A stretch of DNA of 64,000 bases from JBBSJZ01 sp041751935 (GCA_041751935.1 JBGSIA010000061.1:1-64000); one strand, 5' to 3'; counted from the stretch's first letter, positions 1 to 9,688 are shown. Numbers and translations are program-made. Notes: generated from the sequence alone by a model not told the origin.

Positions 1-607
1 CGAACCGTAGCGGAATTTGGCGACGGGTCTGGAATCGTTTACTACCGTCAAAGACGTGCTTGCCGCCAATAACTCAAACAATTGATGGAAAACCCACGCA
101 AATTAAATGAAATGCGATGTTACCAAGCCGACTGCACCCCCAGAGAGGAATATCTCCTATGAAAAGTCGTGTTGACCAAAAAGACGCGTTACACTCAATA
201 ACACAGCTACCGGAACTAAGTTACGAGGATTCTTAGAAAGTATCGAAATTGCTTTAAGATGAAGTCATATCTCGATCACTCCTGATTCGTCGATACGAAG
301 CAGTATGTGTGCCGACAAATGATACGCCGCGGTAGCTCTAGTCACAATGTCCCCTTCATTCAGCTAAACAACAATTGTAGTTGAGCAGGCCAAAGGACTA
401 CAGATTGCGTGGACAAAATGAAATCAGTTGTTTACTACAGAAAACGTTAAACAATCAAACGCCAGGCGATATTTCGGGCACTATAGAATTAAAAAATAAC
501 TTCGCTAGAAGTAACGAAATGCCTGCGTAGCTCGCCGAAAGAAGTCTTGGTGTCCCCCGCAAGCAACTCAGGAGGAGCGTGAGGAATTTGTGCGGTAAGT
601 GCTGGCC
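1..607. other. Gene-free left edge
   Basis: No convincing gene is visible in these roughly 600 bases. The stretch is more A/T-rich than the neighbouring genes and lies downstream of the leftward chain-length gene. Two short open frames run in from the left edge on the plus strand, stopping near 72 and near 110. Either could be the tail of a gene outside the window, but neither carries a recognisable motif. No strong stem followed by a T-run was seen. Confidence 0.5.
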
Positions 608-2086
608 TTAGGTCGGACGAGCTGCCCGACGATCACCGAACGCGTTCGCGTTACTTGCTGGCACGCTTTGCTGCACGCTCTCTGCAGTTCGATCGCTGGC
701 TCGTCGACCGTGGCCTAGATAGTCGCTCCAACGACGCCCTGTGCGCATTTCATTCGGGCCTGGTGCGATCAAGAACACGGCTCCTAAACCGAAGATCAAC
801 CCGGCCATCGACGAACCTGTCGCGAGTAGAAACCCGGAAGGCCCAATCGGCGAATCGCTGACTTGAGGCGGACCGAGTTCGGCGATCAAGTCGGTGGACA
901 AAGCCGCACCACGACTGGCCTGTGCGTCGGCAAGTGCGTTTTCAGCGTCGCCAAGCATCGTCGTTCTCTGACGCACTTCGGCATCGATTTTCGCGTAACC
1001 CGTTCGCACATCGGCGATCCGTCGCAAACGATCGATAAGTTCCAATTGCTTCCCTTTCAAACGACGCACCCGATCGCGTTCCAGTGTCAACGTGGGCTGC
1101 ATCGCGGCAACAACGGAAGTCGTCTCATGCTGAATGCGATCACGAATTTCTTTTTCCGCCGCGATGGCTGCTCGACGTTTCGGATGCAGATTCGTGTAAT
1201 TTCCCGACATCTGGCTGGTCGCCAGTTGAGCGTCGATCAATCCGTCCTTGAGTCGTTGCAGTGACGGTTGGCTGCTCAGCAGATCACCGCCACTAACAAT
1301 CAACGCATCGGGATCGCGTGAACCAGCAACGAGCAACTGGTGCAGTGATTCGAGACGTTCTAGTTCCAATTCAGCGGCCTGCAACTCGCGAGCCGTCTCT
1401 TCCAGTGTACGACGAGTGGTGCCATCGCCAGTAACGACGTCGCTGAGATTCCTCAGTTCACCTAAGTCGCTGCCGAACTCGACTTCGATCACTCGCATTC
1501 GCGAAGCGGCGTCGTCAAGGTTCTGTTTCGCTAAGTTTCGGGCGAGCGTTAGCTCGGCAATGATGCTGTCGGCGCGGAGCATGCGCACAGTACGGTGGTG
1601 GTTTGTCAACTGTGCAAACATCGCGCGACAGAACGCCTTGGCACGCTCGGGATCTTTCGCCTTGACTTCCAAATAGAGCACTTCAGTGTCGCCAAACTCG
1701 GAGCCCTTGGGCGCGCGGATATTGACACCGTCGGAAGCAACTGATTCAACAACACGATTGCTTGGCCATGCTGCATCGGGCTTTCCCGACGGTGGTCCAA
1801 TTTGTCTCAGGGCCGCGGCGACGACTTCGGGCGTTTGAGCCATCTCGAGAATCGTTTCTTGTGCGGCCTTGAGTTCCGTTGTGCTGCCAAAACGTCCCAA
1901 TCGCTCGACTGCGCCGGCGGCTGTGTCACGAACGACCAATGGCTGGTGAGCCGACCAAATACTACTGCTAAACAATGCGTAGACGATGCCTGCAACACCG
2001 AAAAACAACATCGCTCCCACCCAAAGTGGTGCAAACAACACAAGCACGTTGCGAAGGTGTTTCCAAGGAATCGGCGAAGTCGACAT
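608..2086 (-). CDS. Wzz/GumC-like polysaccharide chain-length determinant protein
   Basis: This is probably an inner-membrane co-polymerase that sets chain length or assists export of a surface polysaccharide. Using the ATG at 2086 the protein is 492 residues, and it starts directly before a hydrophobic segment (residues about 13-38). A long Glu/Arg/Leu-rich region with coiled-coil character follows. Near the C-terminus is a Pro-containing stretch (DSPIGPSG) and a second membrane segment ending in FLIAPGP. Two terminal membrane helices flanking a coiled-coil periplasmic domain are the Wzz/GumC layout. There is no C-terminal tyrosine-kinase domain, so it is the single-domain form. An upstream in-frame start at 2131 would add 15 residues and is less likely. 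No glycosyltransferase or polymerase gene lies next to it in the window, so the polymer is unknown. Confidence 0.75.
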   Translation of the reverse strand: MSTSPIPWKHLRNVLVLFAPLWVGAMLFFGVAGIVYALFSSSIWSAHQPLVVRDTAAGAVERLGRFGSTTELKAAQETILEMAQTPEVVAAALRQIGPPSGKPDAAWPSNRVVESVASDGVNIRAPKGSEFGDTEVLYLEVKAKDPERAKAFCRAMFAQLTNHHRTVRMLRADSIIAELTLARNLAKQNLDDAASRMRVIEVEFGSDLGELRNLSDVVTGDGTTRRTLEETARELQAAELELERLESLHQLLVAGSRDPDALIVSGGDLLSSQPSLQRLKDGLIDAQLATSQMSGNYTNLHPKRRAAIAAEKEIRDRIQHETTSVVAAMQPTLTLERDRVRRLKGKQLELIDRLRRIADVRTGYAKIDAEVRQRTTMLGDAENALADAQASRGAALSTDLIAELGPPQVSDSPIGPSGFLLATGSSMAGLIFGLGAVFLIAPGPNEMRTGRRWSDYLGHGRRASDRTAESVQQSVPASNANAFGDRRAARPT

Positions 2087-2577
2087 GGCGAACCAAGAAC
2101 CGTGGCAGAGCATAGAAAACGAGACGAGCAACTGTAAGACACGATTCGTTCCATAGCCCGGTGCGAGTTAGTGCAACCGGTCAGAGTTGTGCTGGTCGCT
2201 GAGCGATTATTCTTCTGATAACGGTTAGTCTGGATCGCGAATCGCTTTGTAGCGGTTGTGTATGACTTCGGGAATTGATCTTGCACAACCTCTAAAGTAC
2301 CTGTGCAGTCGTTGAATCGGATCCGTTGCTAGCTTGGCTGTTGAGAACGTGGTATCGTTTAGTAACGATATCACTGCAAAAACGAATAACTCAAGGCAGA
2401 CCGATGAGGCGTCTGAGGTGGAAAGACAGTCCGCACGAAAAATTGTTTTGGATCGCGGCAATCGTGATCGCGATCGTTTCTATCTTAGCAATCGCAAGTC
2501 GCGTCGCAGGTGTTTGATGCCGTGTAAGAGGTGAGTGAGAATCAATTTCGTTTATTTTCCTCCCTGTATCCCAGTCG
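2087..2577. other. Intergenic region with one weak small-ORF candidate
   Basis: These 491 bases separate two leftward genes and include the 5' region of the chain-length gene. The only coding candidate is the 37-codon membrane peptide at 2404-2517, annotated separately. Other open frames here look like chance ORFs without domain signals. Confidence 0.4.
2404..2517 (+). CDS. Candidate small single-span membrane peptide
   Basis: An ATG at 2404 opens a 37-codon frame. It gives a short basic N-terminus (MRRLRWKDSPHEK) followed by about 20 strongly hydrophobic residues (LFWIAAIVIAIVSILAIA) and a small basic tail. A purine-rich AAGGCAG lies a few bases upstream. The positive-then-hydrophobic layout fits a single-pass inner-membrane peptide, but such patterns also occur by chance. 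The frame stays open upstream to 2326 with no better start. The function is unknown. Confidence 0.3.
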   Translation: MRRLRWKDSPHEKLFWIAAIVIAIVSILAIASRVAGV

Positions 2578-3471
2578 TCACTGTACGCGGCAAGGGTTTA
2601 GCAGCATCCCGTCCAGCGCTCGTGCGAATCGCCGTGGCGACTCGGCATCGTACGGAAAATAAAGCGATGGTTCAATAAGTTCGAGTTCGATCACCGCAGG
2701 CTCACCAAACGGCAGTTCAACGATGTCAACTCGCCCATACAGCAGTGTTCGCCCAATCGTGCCGAGGGCTGCTTTGGCGAGCGCGTATTGTTTAGGCGTT
2801 GGCTCGATCGACGACAGACGGCTCCCGTATTCTTCTTGAACCCGAAAATCACCCGGCTTGGGCGTCTTGAGAATCGTGTGGCTGTACTCGCCAGCAAAAA
2901 AGAACAACGACCATTCACCGCGACTAACGATACTATTTAAGAAGGGCTGCACCATCACTGGCCGATCCCGATATGTATGGATGATCGTTTGCCAACAAAC
3001 CGCATCACTGTCCCGCCGCAAACGAAAGGTATCGCGTGCTCCCGCCCCAATCGTCGGCTTGATCACCAGTTCGTCGCAAGATAATTCGCTAAACGCGGAC
3101 ATCAAGTAATCCTTGCTTGGCGAGGCGTTCCACAATGTCGGCACCGTACTGATTCCCTGGCATTGGAGCTGGTGCAGGTACCGCTTGTCGATATTCCAAC
3201 GAACAATGTCCAGCGGATTGAGCAGCGTGGCGCGACTACGATCAATCCCCGTAAGTACGTCCAGAAACTCTTCGCACTGGAAGTGGTAGTCCCAGGGCGT
3301 ACGAATGACAACGGCGGCGAAGTCGTTCCAGTCGACGGTGGAGTCACGCCACGGGACGTCGACGACTTGCCATCCAAGTTCCGCGAGCGGCGGAATCGCT
3401 AGGTGGTCGTAGGCGACGAAGTTGGCCAGCGAGTCCATCGTCAAGAACGCGATACGGCGAGTGTCACGCAT
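2578..3471 (-). CDS. ATP-grasp domain protein (DcsG-like)
   Basis: This is probably an ATP-dependent carboxylate-amine ligase of the ATP-grasp superfamily, cytoplasmic, about 297 residues. The N-terminal part has the RIAFLTMD strand, WQVVDVPWRD and the RTPWDYH motif, which I associate with DcsG-type (cycloserine cluster) and related uncharacterised ATP-grasp proteins. The middle has ELVIKPTIGAGARDTFR, resembling the ATP-grasp lysine/glycine loop, then a PVMVQPFL strand and GEWSLFFFAGEYSHTILK. The C-terminal part has GRVDIVELP and VIELELIEPSLYF, supplying the Asp/Glu residues expected for magnesium binding. The substrate cannot be told from sequence. The start is uncertain: an in-frame ATG at 3492 adds seven residues, and neither has a strong ribosome binding site. 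Confidence 0.7.
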   Translation of the reverse strand: MRDTRRIAFLTMDSLANFVAYDHLAIPPLAELGWQVVDVPWRDSTVDWNDFAAVVIRTPWDYHFQCEEFLDVLTGIDRSRATLLNPLDIVRWNIDKRYLHQLQCQGISTVPTLWNASPSKDYLMSAFSELSCDELVIKPTIGAGARDTFRLRRDSDAVCWQTIIHTYRDRPVMVQPFLNSIVSRGEWSLFFFAGEYSHTILKTPKPGDFRVQEEYGSRLSSIEPTPKQYALAKAALGTIGRTLLYGRVDIVELPFGEPAVIELELIEPSLYFPYDAESPRRFARALDGMLLNPCRVQ

Positions 3472-3543
3472 GTTGCTCGCGCGGTTGACCATGACGAGTC
3501 GACATCGCTTGCGCCATGTACCGGGTGGGCGGCTTTACACTCA

Positions 3544-4443
3544 TTATTGCAAGTGTTTGGCAAAGAACTCTCGGACGGTTTCTTCAATCTCAGGTCCACC
3601 GATGCCGTGACCACCGCCTTCGATTTTCACCAGCGTGGTATCCATGCCTGCTTTTTCTTGAGCCGTATGAAACGCGACGGCTTGATCCAGCGGCACGGTC
3701 TTGTCGTCTGTTCCATGGACGATTAGAAAAGGCGGATCGTTCTTGCTGACATAGTGGATCGGCGACGCTTGTCTGGCAGTGTCAGCTTTCTCGCTAATCG
3801 GTCCGCCAAACAGTTTGTACACCGCGTTGCCCGGTGAGCTCTCGCGCGGATTGTCTTGTGAAAATCGAAGAAAATCGCTGGGGCCACAGAAGTCGACCAC
3901 ACACGCGACATGGCTGCTGATTCCCGTCACACCCAATTCGCCTTCCAATTCTGGTGCATCGCTGGACGTCCCCAACAAGCTCACCAAGTGGCCGCCCGCT
4001 GATGAACCCCACAATCCAATTTTCTCATGGTCGATCCCAAGCTCCTTTGCATTCGCACGAAGATAGCGAACCGCTGCCTTGCAATCATGAATTTGGGCAG
4101 GCCAGCTCGCCTTGTCGGTCAAACGGTATCCAACGCTGACACCGACATAGTCACCGCTCGCGAGAAACCGTCCTAATCGCGAAAAACCGCTGGCCTTGTC
4201 ACCACTTTGCCATCCCCCACCGTGTATCCAGACAATGCATGGTCGCAGCTCCGAGCGTGATTCCTTGGGAGAGTAAACGTCGAGCTTCAGATCGATATCG
4301 CCAGCCTGGGCATAGACGACATCTTTCTTAACATCGAGCTTAGCAAGCAACTGCTGCTGTTGCTTTTTCGGTTCCTTCGGTCGATCCTGGGCCGAGGCAA
4401 CTCCGACCAACATCAAACTGACGCTCATCATTAAAAAACGCAT
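3544..4443 (-). CDS. Secreted alpha/beta hydrolase (BD-FAE / esterase-lipase type)
   Basis: This is a probable exported carboxylesterase acting on acylated carbohydrate or a similar ester. The N-terminus is a signal peptide (basic start, hydrophobic core, cleavage near VASAQD). The fold signatures are clear: an oxyanion-hole HGGG in VWIHGGGWQSGD, the nucleophile elbow GSSAGG in GLWGSSAGGHLVSLLG, the acid in HGTDDKTVP, and a C-terminal histidine in EGGGHGIGG. About 299 residues, normal for the family. The ATG at 4443 is chosen over a GTG at 4452 because a GTAGGTG element lies about nine bases upstream and the signal peptide begins there. It is convergent with the ATP-grasp gene's neighbourhood and divergent from moaA. 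Confidence 0.85.
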   Translation of the reverse strand: MRFLMMSVSLMLVGVASAQDRPKEPKKQQQQLLAKLDVKKDVVYAQAGDIDLKLDVYSPKESRSELRPCIVWIHGGGWQSGDKASGFSRLGRFLASGDYVGVSVGYRLTDKASWPAQIHDCKAAVRYLRANAKELGIDHEKIGLWGSSAGGHLVSLLGTSSDAPELEGELGVTGISSHVACVVDFCGPSDFLRFSQDNPRESSPGNAVYKLFGGPISEKADTARQASPIHYVSKNDPPFLIVHGTDDKTVPLDQAVAFHTAQEKAGMDTTLVKIEGGGHGIGGPEIEETVREFFAKHLQ

Positions 4444-4542
4444 TGTTCGCACCTACCGGAACCAAGACCTTACGAGACAAATAGAACACGGATCGCAAAC
4501 GGGAACTGTCCTGATCGGACCCACTAGCGTAAACTATAGCCA

Positions 4543-5595
4543 ATGAACCAACCTCCTGTCGAACAGCGCCGCACCATGGAAGCACCGACGATTTTAGAGG
4601 TGCCCCATCCATTGGTGGATCGTTTCGGTCGCGTCCACACCAGCTTGCGACTGAGCGTGACGGACCGCTGCAATATACGCTGTTTCTATTGCATGCCAGA
4701 GCTGAACGCAGTGTTCGTACCGCGAGGGCATTTGCTCAGTTTCGAGGAACTGGCTCGTCTAGCCACACTGTTTGTTCAGCAATGTGGAATCCGCGACATC
4801 CGCGTTACCGGTGGCGAACCATTGGTACGCCGGGACCTGAACCGCTTGATTCAAATGCTCGCCGCGATTGATGGCCTTGACGATTTGTCGCTGACAACGA
4901 ACGGCATTCTGCTGGCTGAGCACGCTGGAAGGTTGCGTGACGCGGGCTTGAAGCGGGTCAATGTCAGTTTGGATACGCTTGATGAAGCGACCTTTCTTAA
5001 GATTTCGCGTCGATCCGGGTTGCAGCAAGTGATCGACGGAATCGACCAAGCGATTCGTGTTGGCTTCGAATCTATCAAACTGAATGCGCTGGCTATCCGC
5101 GGGATCACTGAAGGTGAAGTTGTTTCGCTGATAATGTTTGCGGCTAAGCGAGGCATCGAACTTCGCTTTATCGAGTTCATGCCACTTGACGCCGATCGCC
5201 AATGGAAAGACGACGCGGTGCTCAGCGGTGACAGCCTGCGTGCGATCATCGAGCGAGAGTTGGGCGCGTTGGTGGAAGTTCCCCGAATGGACCCGGCCCA
5301 GCCAGCCGAGTCATTCGAACTCGCCAGCGGTCAACGCGTGGGAATCATTCGCAGTGTTACTGAACCGTTTTGCGACGCTTGCAACCGGCTGCGAGTTACT
5401 GCTGATGGTTCCGTTCGAAATTGTTTGTTTGCAACCGATGAGACTCCGCTTCGAGATGCAATTCGTAGCGGCGCAAGTGACGAAACCATCGTGTCACGGG
5501 TGCAAGCATGTGTCGCTGAAAAACGAGCCTCGCACGGGATCGATAGCGCAGGGTTCTCGCCGCCGCAACGACCGATGTATGCAATCGGTGGTTGA
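4543..5595 (+). CDS. moaA: GTP 3',8-cyclase MoaA (molybdenum cofactor biosynthesis)
   Basis: A radical-SAM enzyme that converts GTP to (8S)-3',8-cyclo-7,8-dihydroguanosine 5'-triphosphate, the first committed step of molybdenum cofactor synthesis. The 350-residue product has the N-terminal CxxxCxxC cluster at Cys43, Cys47 and Cys50 in DRCNIRCFYC, followed by the SAM-binding VTGGEPLVRRDL. The second iron-sulfur site is in FCDACNRLRVTADG with the third cysteine in RNCLF. The protein ends in the Gly-Gly tail (MYAIGG) typical of MoaA. Length is close to the usual 330-360. No other Moco genes lie nearby, so the pathway must be encoded elsewhere. An internal ATG at 4576 is a possible alternative start. 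Confidence 0.95.
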   Translation: MNQPPVEQRRTMEAPTILEVPHPLVDRFGRVHTSLRLSVTDRCNIRCFYCMPELNAVFVPRGHLLSFEELARLATLFVQQCGIRDIRVTGGEPLVRRDLNRLIQMLAAIDGLDDLSLTTNGILLAEHAGRLRDAGLKRVNVSLDTLDEATFLKISRRSGLQQVIDGIDQAIRVGFESIKLNALAIRGITEGEVVSLIMFAAKRGIELRFIEFMPLDADRQWKDDAVLSGDSLRAIIERELGALVEVPRMDPAQPAESFELASGQRVGIIRSVTEPFCDACNRLRVTADGSVRNCLFATDETPLRDAIRSGASDETIVSRVQACVAEKRASHGIDSAGFSPPQRPMYAIGG

Positions 5596-5696
5596 CGCGG
5601 TTTGGGAATCAGAACGAGTCACGTGTTGAGCTGTTATCGGTATGTGCCGGAATGTCGTCGCCGTGGATGCTACGTTCGGACTTAGAGGATTGCTAT

Positions 5697-8204
5697 TTAT
5701 CGTTTTTGGAATAACTCGCTGGTTACTACCGCGACAATCAAATCCGCTAATGGATATTCATCTTCGCTTACTTGCGCAATAATCCTGTCGACTGCGGGAC
5801 GATCGAGCGACTCGATTCGCCTTCCCAGAGCATGGCTAAGCAAACGACTTGTCAGCGTACGTACGAAGAACTCTTTTCGCTCAAGCAACAACGATCGAAG
5901 CTCCTCCGGTCCCGAGAAACGATCACCACCAGGCAATACACCGGAGGTGTCAATTTTAATGTTTCGTTTCGCATCGTAGAACGCTCGCTTGCGACCGATG
6001 GGGTCAAAGCCTTCTAGAGCAAACCCAAGCGGATCAAATTTTCGGTGGCACTGATTGCATGCCGCTGATTCGCTGTGCTTGGCCAACTGCTCTCGAATCG
6101 AAACCGCCCCGCGGACATCTGGGTCCAGTGCCGGAACTTCATCGGGTGGAGGCGGAACGGGCGATCCGAGAATGTTCTCCATCAGCCAGATCCCACGAAT
6201 AACAGGTGATGTATCGATTCCGTTAGCCGACACTGTCAACACACTCGCATGCCCCAATAATCCGCCTCGTTCAGCGTTGGCGTATCGAACTCGATGAAAA
6301 TCGGCGGCCTGGTCCGCGGGAACTTGATCCGCAATTCCGTACAGTTTGGCTAGGTCACGATTCACGAATGAGTAGTCCGCTCGCAAGAACTCCAGCACCG
6401 ACGCGTTTCGTGTGATCAAGTCGCGCATGAACAACCGTGTTTCTTGCTTCATCTCGGGCTCCAAACCCGCAGCGTAGTACTGTCGCGAATCCTTGGGATC
6501 AGGCGGCATGCTACCGAGCGCTCGTAGGTTCAGCCAACTGTCAAGAAAATCAGCGACAAAGGCATCCGAAGCATCGCTATTGAGCAATCGCCGAGCTTCT
6601 GACCGAAGGACATCCACATTTGAAAGCTTTCCCTCATCCGCTAGCCGTCGCAGCGAAGGATCGGGCATTGTGGACGTTAAGAAATAAGACAAACGCTCGG
6701 CTATCCCATGGTCCGAAAGCTTTACGTCTTGCGAGTCATCCGGCGGACTCAAATACAAAAATGAGGGCGAACACATGGCCGCCTTGAGCGAGTCTTTGAA
6801 CGCGTCAAGCGGGGAACGGCCATCCGCAAGCCGGCCTTCATAAATAGCCAGCAATCCCGCCACTTCTTCGCTCGTTGCCGGGCGCCGATAGGCTCGAGAG
6901 GCAAAACGACGAAGCAACTCCGGTGCACGCTCTGGATCAAAACTATCACCATCGAATAGCAACCGCTGACTGCGAGTGGGCCACTCTGTCTCAATCGGGC
7001 CGCTCAAGCGAATCTCGTGAATGCGAATCTGTGGCAGGTAGCCATACTTAATCACCGCGTTACGGAACTCGACAATACCGGAACCGCGGCGAACATCTTC
7101 AGGCAACGTATCCTTGTGGTTGCGAAATACTCGTTGGTATGCGCCTCTTACATCGTGCATACCATTTTCGAACGTAAAGCGCGGAGCAAAACCTTTGTCC
7201 AGCGGAACCCGAAACGTGTACCACTCCAAATCGTTGTCTTTGATGGCGGCCTCGGCCAACAGCGGCTGAATCGGCTGGGTGTGAACCATATCTCCGTTCG
7301 CAGTGTCGCCGGGCCGAATCCCTAATCGAAATGGCTCACTCAAATCGATCGCAATCGTTGCCTCGTTGTAGGGCGAATCACGATGGAGGGCTTGGGCGAG
7401 AACCTTGACCTCGTAAATGCCATCTACAGGAACGCCCGAATTGAACTTCGGTAGCGGTCCATACGCGCCTTCAGGCTTTTCGTTCAGCGGATGATCGTAA
7501 AGTACCATGTACTTGAAGTCGAAAGCTCGTTGGTGCGCTCGACTCAGTTCTTGTTGCTGAATAAAACCGCTGTTAAAAACCCACTCGTTCGTTTCGGGTG
7601 GTGACTGCGGAGCTACGGCTTTTTCGATACAACGGTCCGCTGCTTCGAGGTACTTCTCAAGCAAATAGCCGGACGTGACCAATGCGTCGCCGAAATTGTC
7701 AAAATGGTTTGCCAAGTTATCCGCAGGAAACTCGATCGTAGGATCGAACATTGTCATATCGATGGCCAGCAGATCGCCGACGGTATTGCGATACTCGCGA
7801 CGCGACAATCGACGCAGCACGCTTTGACCACCGGTGCTGATCGTGCGTTCTCGCATTTTACTGATCGTCTGGGTCATTTGCTTGATGGCCAGCAATCGCT
7901 CTTTCGTAGTGGGTTGGTCTGCGTTCTCAGGCGGCATCGCACCGAGAGACATTTGGTCGACGATCTCTTGCAAACGAAGCTGGGTGTCCCAATGGTCGTC
8001 CGAAAAGTTCAAAGTCTCGAACTCACGCTCTCCACTGGGGTCGTCGGCAGTATGACAATCGACACAGTACTTGTTCAGGAATGCTTTTGCGGCCTCGTTA
8101 GGAAGCTCTTCTGCTTGCGATGTGTGGCACAGCGGCACAAGCACGAGCGACCCGATCACCGTCATGCAAGCAACCAAGCAATTCGTTCGCAACGGCCTGA
8201 TCAT
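5697..8204 (-). CDS. Planctomycete heme-binding protein with DUF1587/1595/1592/1588/1585
   Basis: An exported 835-residue protein of the large planctomycete-specific cytochrome-like family. A signal peptide (residues 1-32) precedes a c-type heme motif CVDCH at Cys47-His51 (PSCyt1-like). In order I recognise DUF1587 (FPADNLANHFDNFGDAL), DUF1595 (RRPATSEEVAGLLAIYEGR), DUF1592 (GIAERLSYFLTSTMPDPSL), DUF1588 (RGGLLGHASVLTVSANG and PVIRGIWLMENILGSPVPPPP) and a C-terminal DUF1585. A second CxxCH (CNQCH) lies in the DUF1588 part. The biochemical role of the family is not established; a role in extracellular polymer breakdown or electron transfer is often proposed. Its start overlaps the stop of the upstream DUF1552 gene by 4 bp (ATGA), so the two are translationally coupled. 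This pairing recurs in planctomycetes. Confidence 0.92.
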   Translation of the reverse strand: MIRPLRTNCLVACMTVIGSLVLVPLCHTSQAEELPNEAAKAFLNKYCVDCHTADDPSGEREFETLNFSDDHWDTQLRLQEIVDQMSLGAMPPENADQPTTKERLLAIKQMTQTISKMRERTISTGGQSVLRRLSRREYRNTVGDLLAIDMTMFDPTIEFPADNLANHFDNFGDALVTSGYLLEKYLEAADRCIEKAVAPQSPPETNEWVFNSGFIQQQELSRAHQRAFDFKYMVLYDHPLNEKPEGAYGPLPKFNSGVPVDGIYEVKVLAQALHRDSPYNEATIAIDLSEPFRLGIRPGDTANGDMVHTQPIQPLLAEAAIKDNDLEWYTFRVPLDKGFAPRFTFENGMHDVRGAYQRVFRNHKDTLPEDVRRGSGIVEFRNAVIKYGYLPQIRIHEIRLSGPIETEWPTRSQRLLFDGDSFDPERAPELLRRFASRAYRRPATSEEVAGLLAIYEGRLADGRSPLDAFKDSLKAAMCSPSFLYLSPPDDSQDVKLSDHGIAERLSYFLTSTMPDPSLRRLADEGKLSNVDVLRSEARRLLNSDASDAFVADFLDSWLNLRALGSMPPDPKDSRQYYAAGLEPEMKQETRLFMRDLITRNASVLEFLRADYSFVNRDLAKLYGIADQVPADQAADFHRVRYANAERGGLLGHASVLTVSANGIDTSPVIRGIWLMENILGSPVPPPPDEVPALDPDVRGAVSIREQLAKHSESAACNQCHRKFDPLGFALEGFDPIGRKRAFYDAKRNIKIDTSGVLPGGDRFSGPEELRSLLLERKEFFVRTLTSRLLSHALGRRIESLDRPAVDRIIAQVSEDEYPLADLIVAVVTSELFQKR

Positions 8205-9505
8205 GCCAGTCCTCGCAGCGTGCCTGTGCTGGTGGCGAAGTGGTCGGTTTCGATACCAAACTGCTGCAGCATCGACACGAACAAGTTCGTGAGTGGTGGT
8301 CGATGTTTGGATTGCCGATCGAATGCCAGCATCCGGCCGTGTTTGAAACCACCGCCGGCTAGCAACACTGGCAAGTTCGTGTTGGTGTGTGAATTGGCAT
8401 TCCCCATTCCGCTGCCAAACAGCACCATCGTCTGATCGATCAGCGGCTGGCCGCCTTCTTCGAGTTTCGACAATTTATCGATAAAGCGAACGAACTGTTC
8501 GATCTGGTAAGTCTCCAGAGTGATCAACGCTTCGATTCGATCTTCAAGCTGGCCGTGATGCGACAGCGCGTGGTAATCACCATTGACGCCTAAGTCTCGC
8601 GGATTGAAATCACCACCGATTTCCAGAGTCGCGATTCGCGTCGAATCGGTTTGTAGCGCAAGTGCGATCAAGTCATACAGTAGAGGCAAGTCCTCCACCA
8701 TGTTACGGTTCTTGGGAGCTGCGAACGGCGCGTCGGGCTTGGGAACATCGAGCCAGTTTCGTCGCAGACCGATCCGCCGTTCCACGTCACGCACTGACGT
8801 TAAGTACTCGTCCAGTTTGTCGCGATCTTGTTGATTCAGTTGTTTTTGAAACCGATCGGCGTCGCCCTTGACCATATCCAGGATCGACCCTTGAAACTTG
8901 AATCGATCAGCGACGGCACGTTTGTCCTGTTCGCTGGTTCCTTCGAACAACAGCTTGAACAATTGCTCGGGTCCCGGGACTGGCGGCACGCGAGTTCCCG
9001 TTCGCGTCCACGACAGTTGGCAACCGCCGTGAATTCCGCTCTCACTGCCAATCGTCAAGGTGGAAAACCGCGTCAAACCAGCGACATGATCGGCGGCGTA
9101 TTGGTCGATGGTCACGTTGGCGTCGGGCATCGACTTGGCATCGATTTGACGAACACCAGAAAGGAATGAGTGAATCGAAAAATGGCCACCACTGGTTCCA
9201 TGATCCAGCCCACCGATCATCGTCAATCGGTTGCGAACAGTTTGTAGTGGAGCCGTGGTGCGATTGAGTTCAAAGTCACGATATTCGTTTAGCCCGGTCA
9301 TCGAATCATCCGCTGCGGCCGCCGGCCAGTACGCTTCAGGATGAAACCCCAGCATGTTGCCGATGCAAACCATCCGCTTCTTCGGGGCATCAGCTGGGCT
9401 TCGCTGATTCGCACTCGCCGACCTGATCCCCAAGGAAGGAAAGAACGGTAGGCTGATGGAGACACCAGCAGCTCGCAGGAGTTGTCTTCGATGCATCTGG
9501 CTCAT
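8201..9505 (-). CDS. DUF1552 protein with Tat-like signal
   Basis: A 434-residue exported protein of the DUF1552 family, which is almost always the partner of DUF1592 proteins. The start at 9505 places the RRQLLRAAGV element a few residues in, a twin-arginine-like signal, followed by a hydrophobic run to SASANQ. Family features include the KRMVCIGNMLGFHPEAYWP strand and the GGLDHG, SHHG and FGSGMGNANSHTNTNLPVLLAGG segments. The latter resemble the alkaline-phosphatase-like fold of the related DUF1501 family. The frame is open upstream to 9592, but that extension lacks signal-like features. GGA lies about eight bases before the chosen ATG. First gene of a two-gene operon with the DUF1592 gene. 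Just upstream sits a triple heptamer repeat, annotated separately. Confidence 0.9.
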   Translation of the reverse strand: MSQMHRRQLLRAAGVSISLPFFPSLGIRSASANQRSPADAPKKRMVCIGNMLGFHPEAYWPAAAADDSMTGLNEYRDFELNRTTAPLQTVRNRLTMIGGLDHGTSGGHFSIHSFLSGVRQIDAKSMPDANVTIDQYAADHVAGLTRFSTLTIGSESGIHGGCQLSWTRTGTRVPPVPGPEQLFKLLFEGTSEQDKRAVADRFKFQGSILDMVKGDADRFQKQLNQQDRDKLDEYLTSVRDVERRIGLRRNWLDVPKPDAPFAAPKNRNMVEDLPLLYDLIALALQTDSTRIATLEIGGDFNPRDLGVNGDYHALSHHGQLEDRIEALITLETYQIEQFVRFIDKLSKLEEGGQPLIDQTMVLFGSGMGNANSHTNTNLPVLLAGGGFKHGRMLAFDRQSKHRPPLTNLFVSMLQQFGIETDHFATSTGTLRGLA

Positions 9506-9522
9506 GGGAACATCCGCGGAAA

Positions 9523-9546
9523 GGTGGCAGGTGGCAGGTGGCAGGT
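9523..9546. repeat. Heptanucleotide tandem repeat (GGTGGCA x3)
   Basis: Three perfect head-to-tail copies of GGTGGCA plus a trailing GGT lie 17 bp upstream of the DUF1552 start codon. They therefore sit in the 5' untranslated region of the DUF1552/DUF1592 operon. Copy number could change by slippage and alter the distance between promoter and start. Confidence 0.85.
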
Positions 9547-9688
9547 TTTTCGAAACAGGTGGGAATGGATTGCTCCATCTACCGAACATCATAGACGTTC
9601 TTTGTCGTTTTTTACAGTCAAAGTTGTCGCACGACGCAATCGAACGGCTTCACTCATCACGAGTCTTTTAATATTTGCTAGTCGTTCA

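Noticed and set aside
1..72. Possible tail of a gene entering from the left edge
   Set aside because: Only 23 codons are visible, with no motif, and a second frame is open to about 110. The choice cannot be supported.
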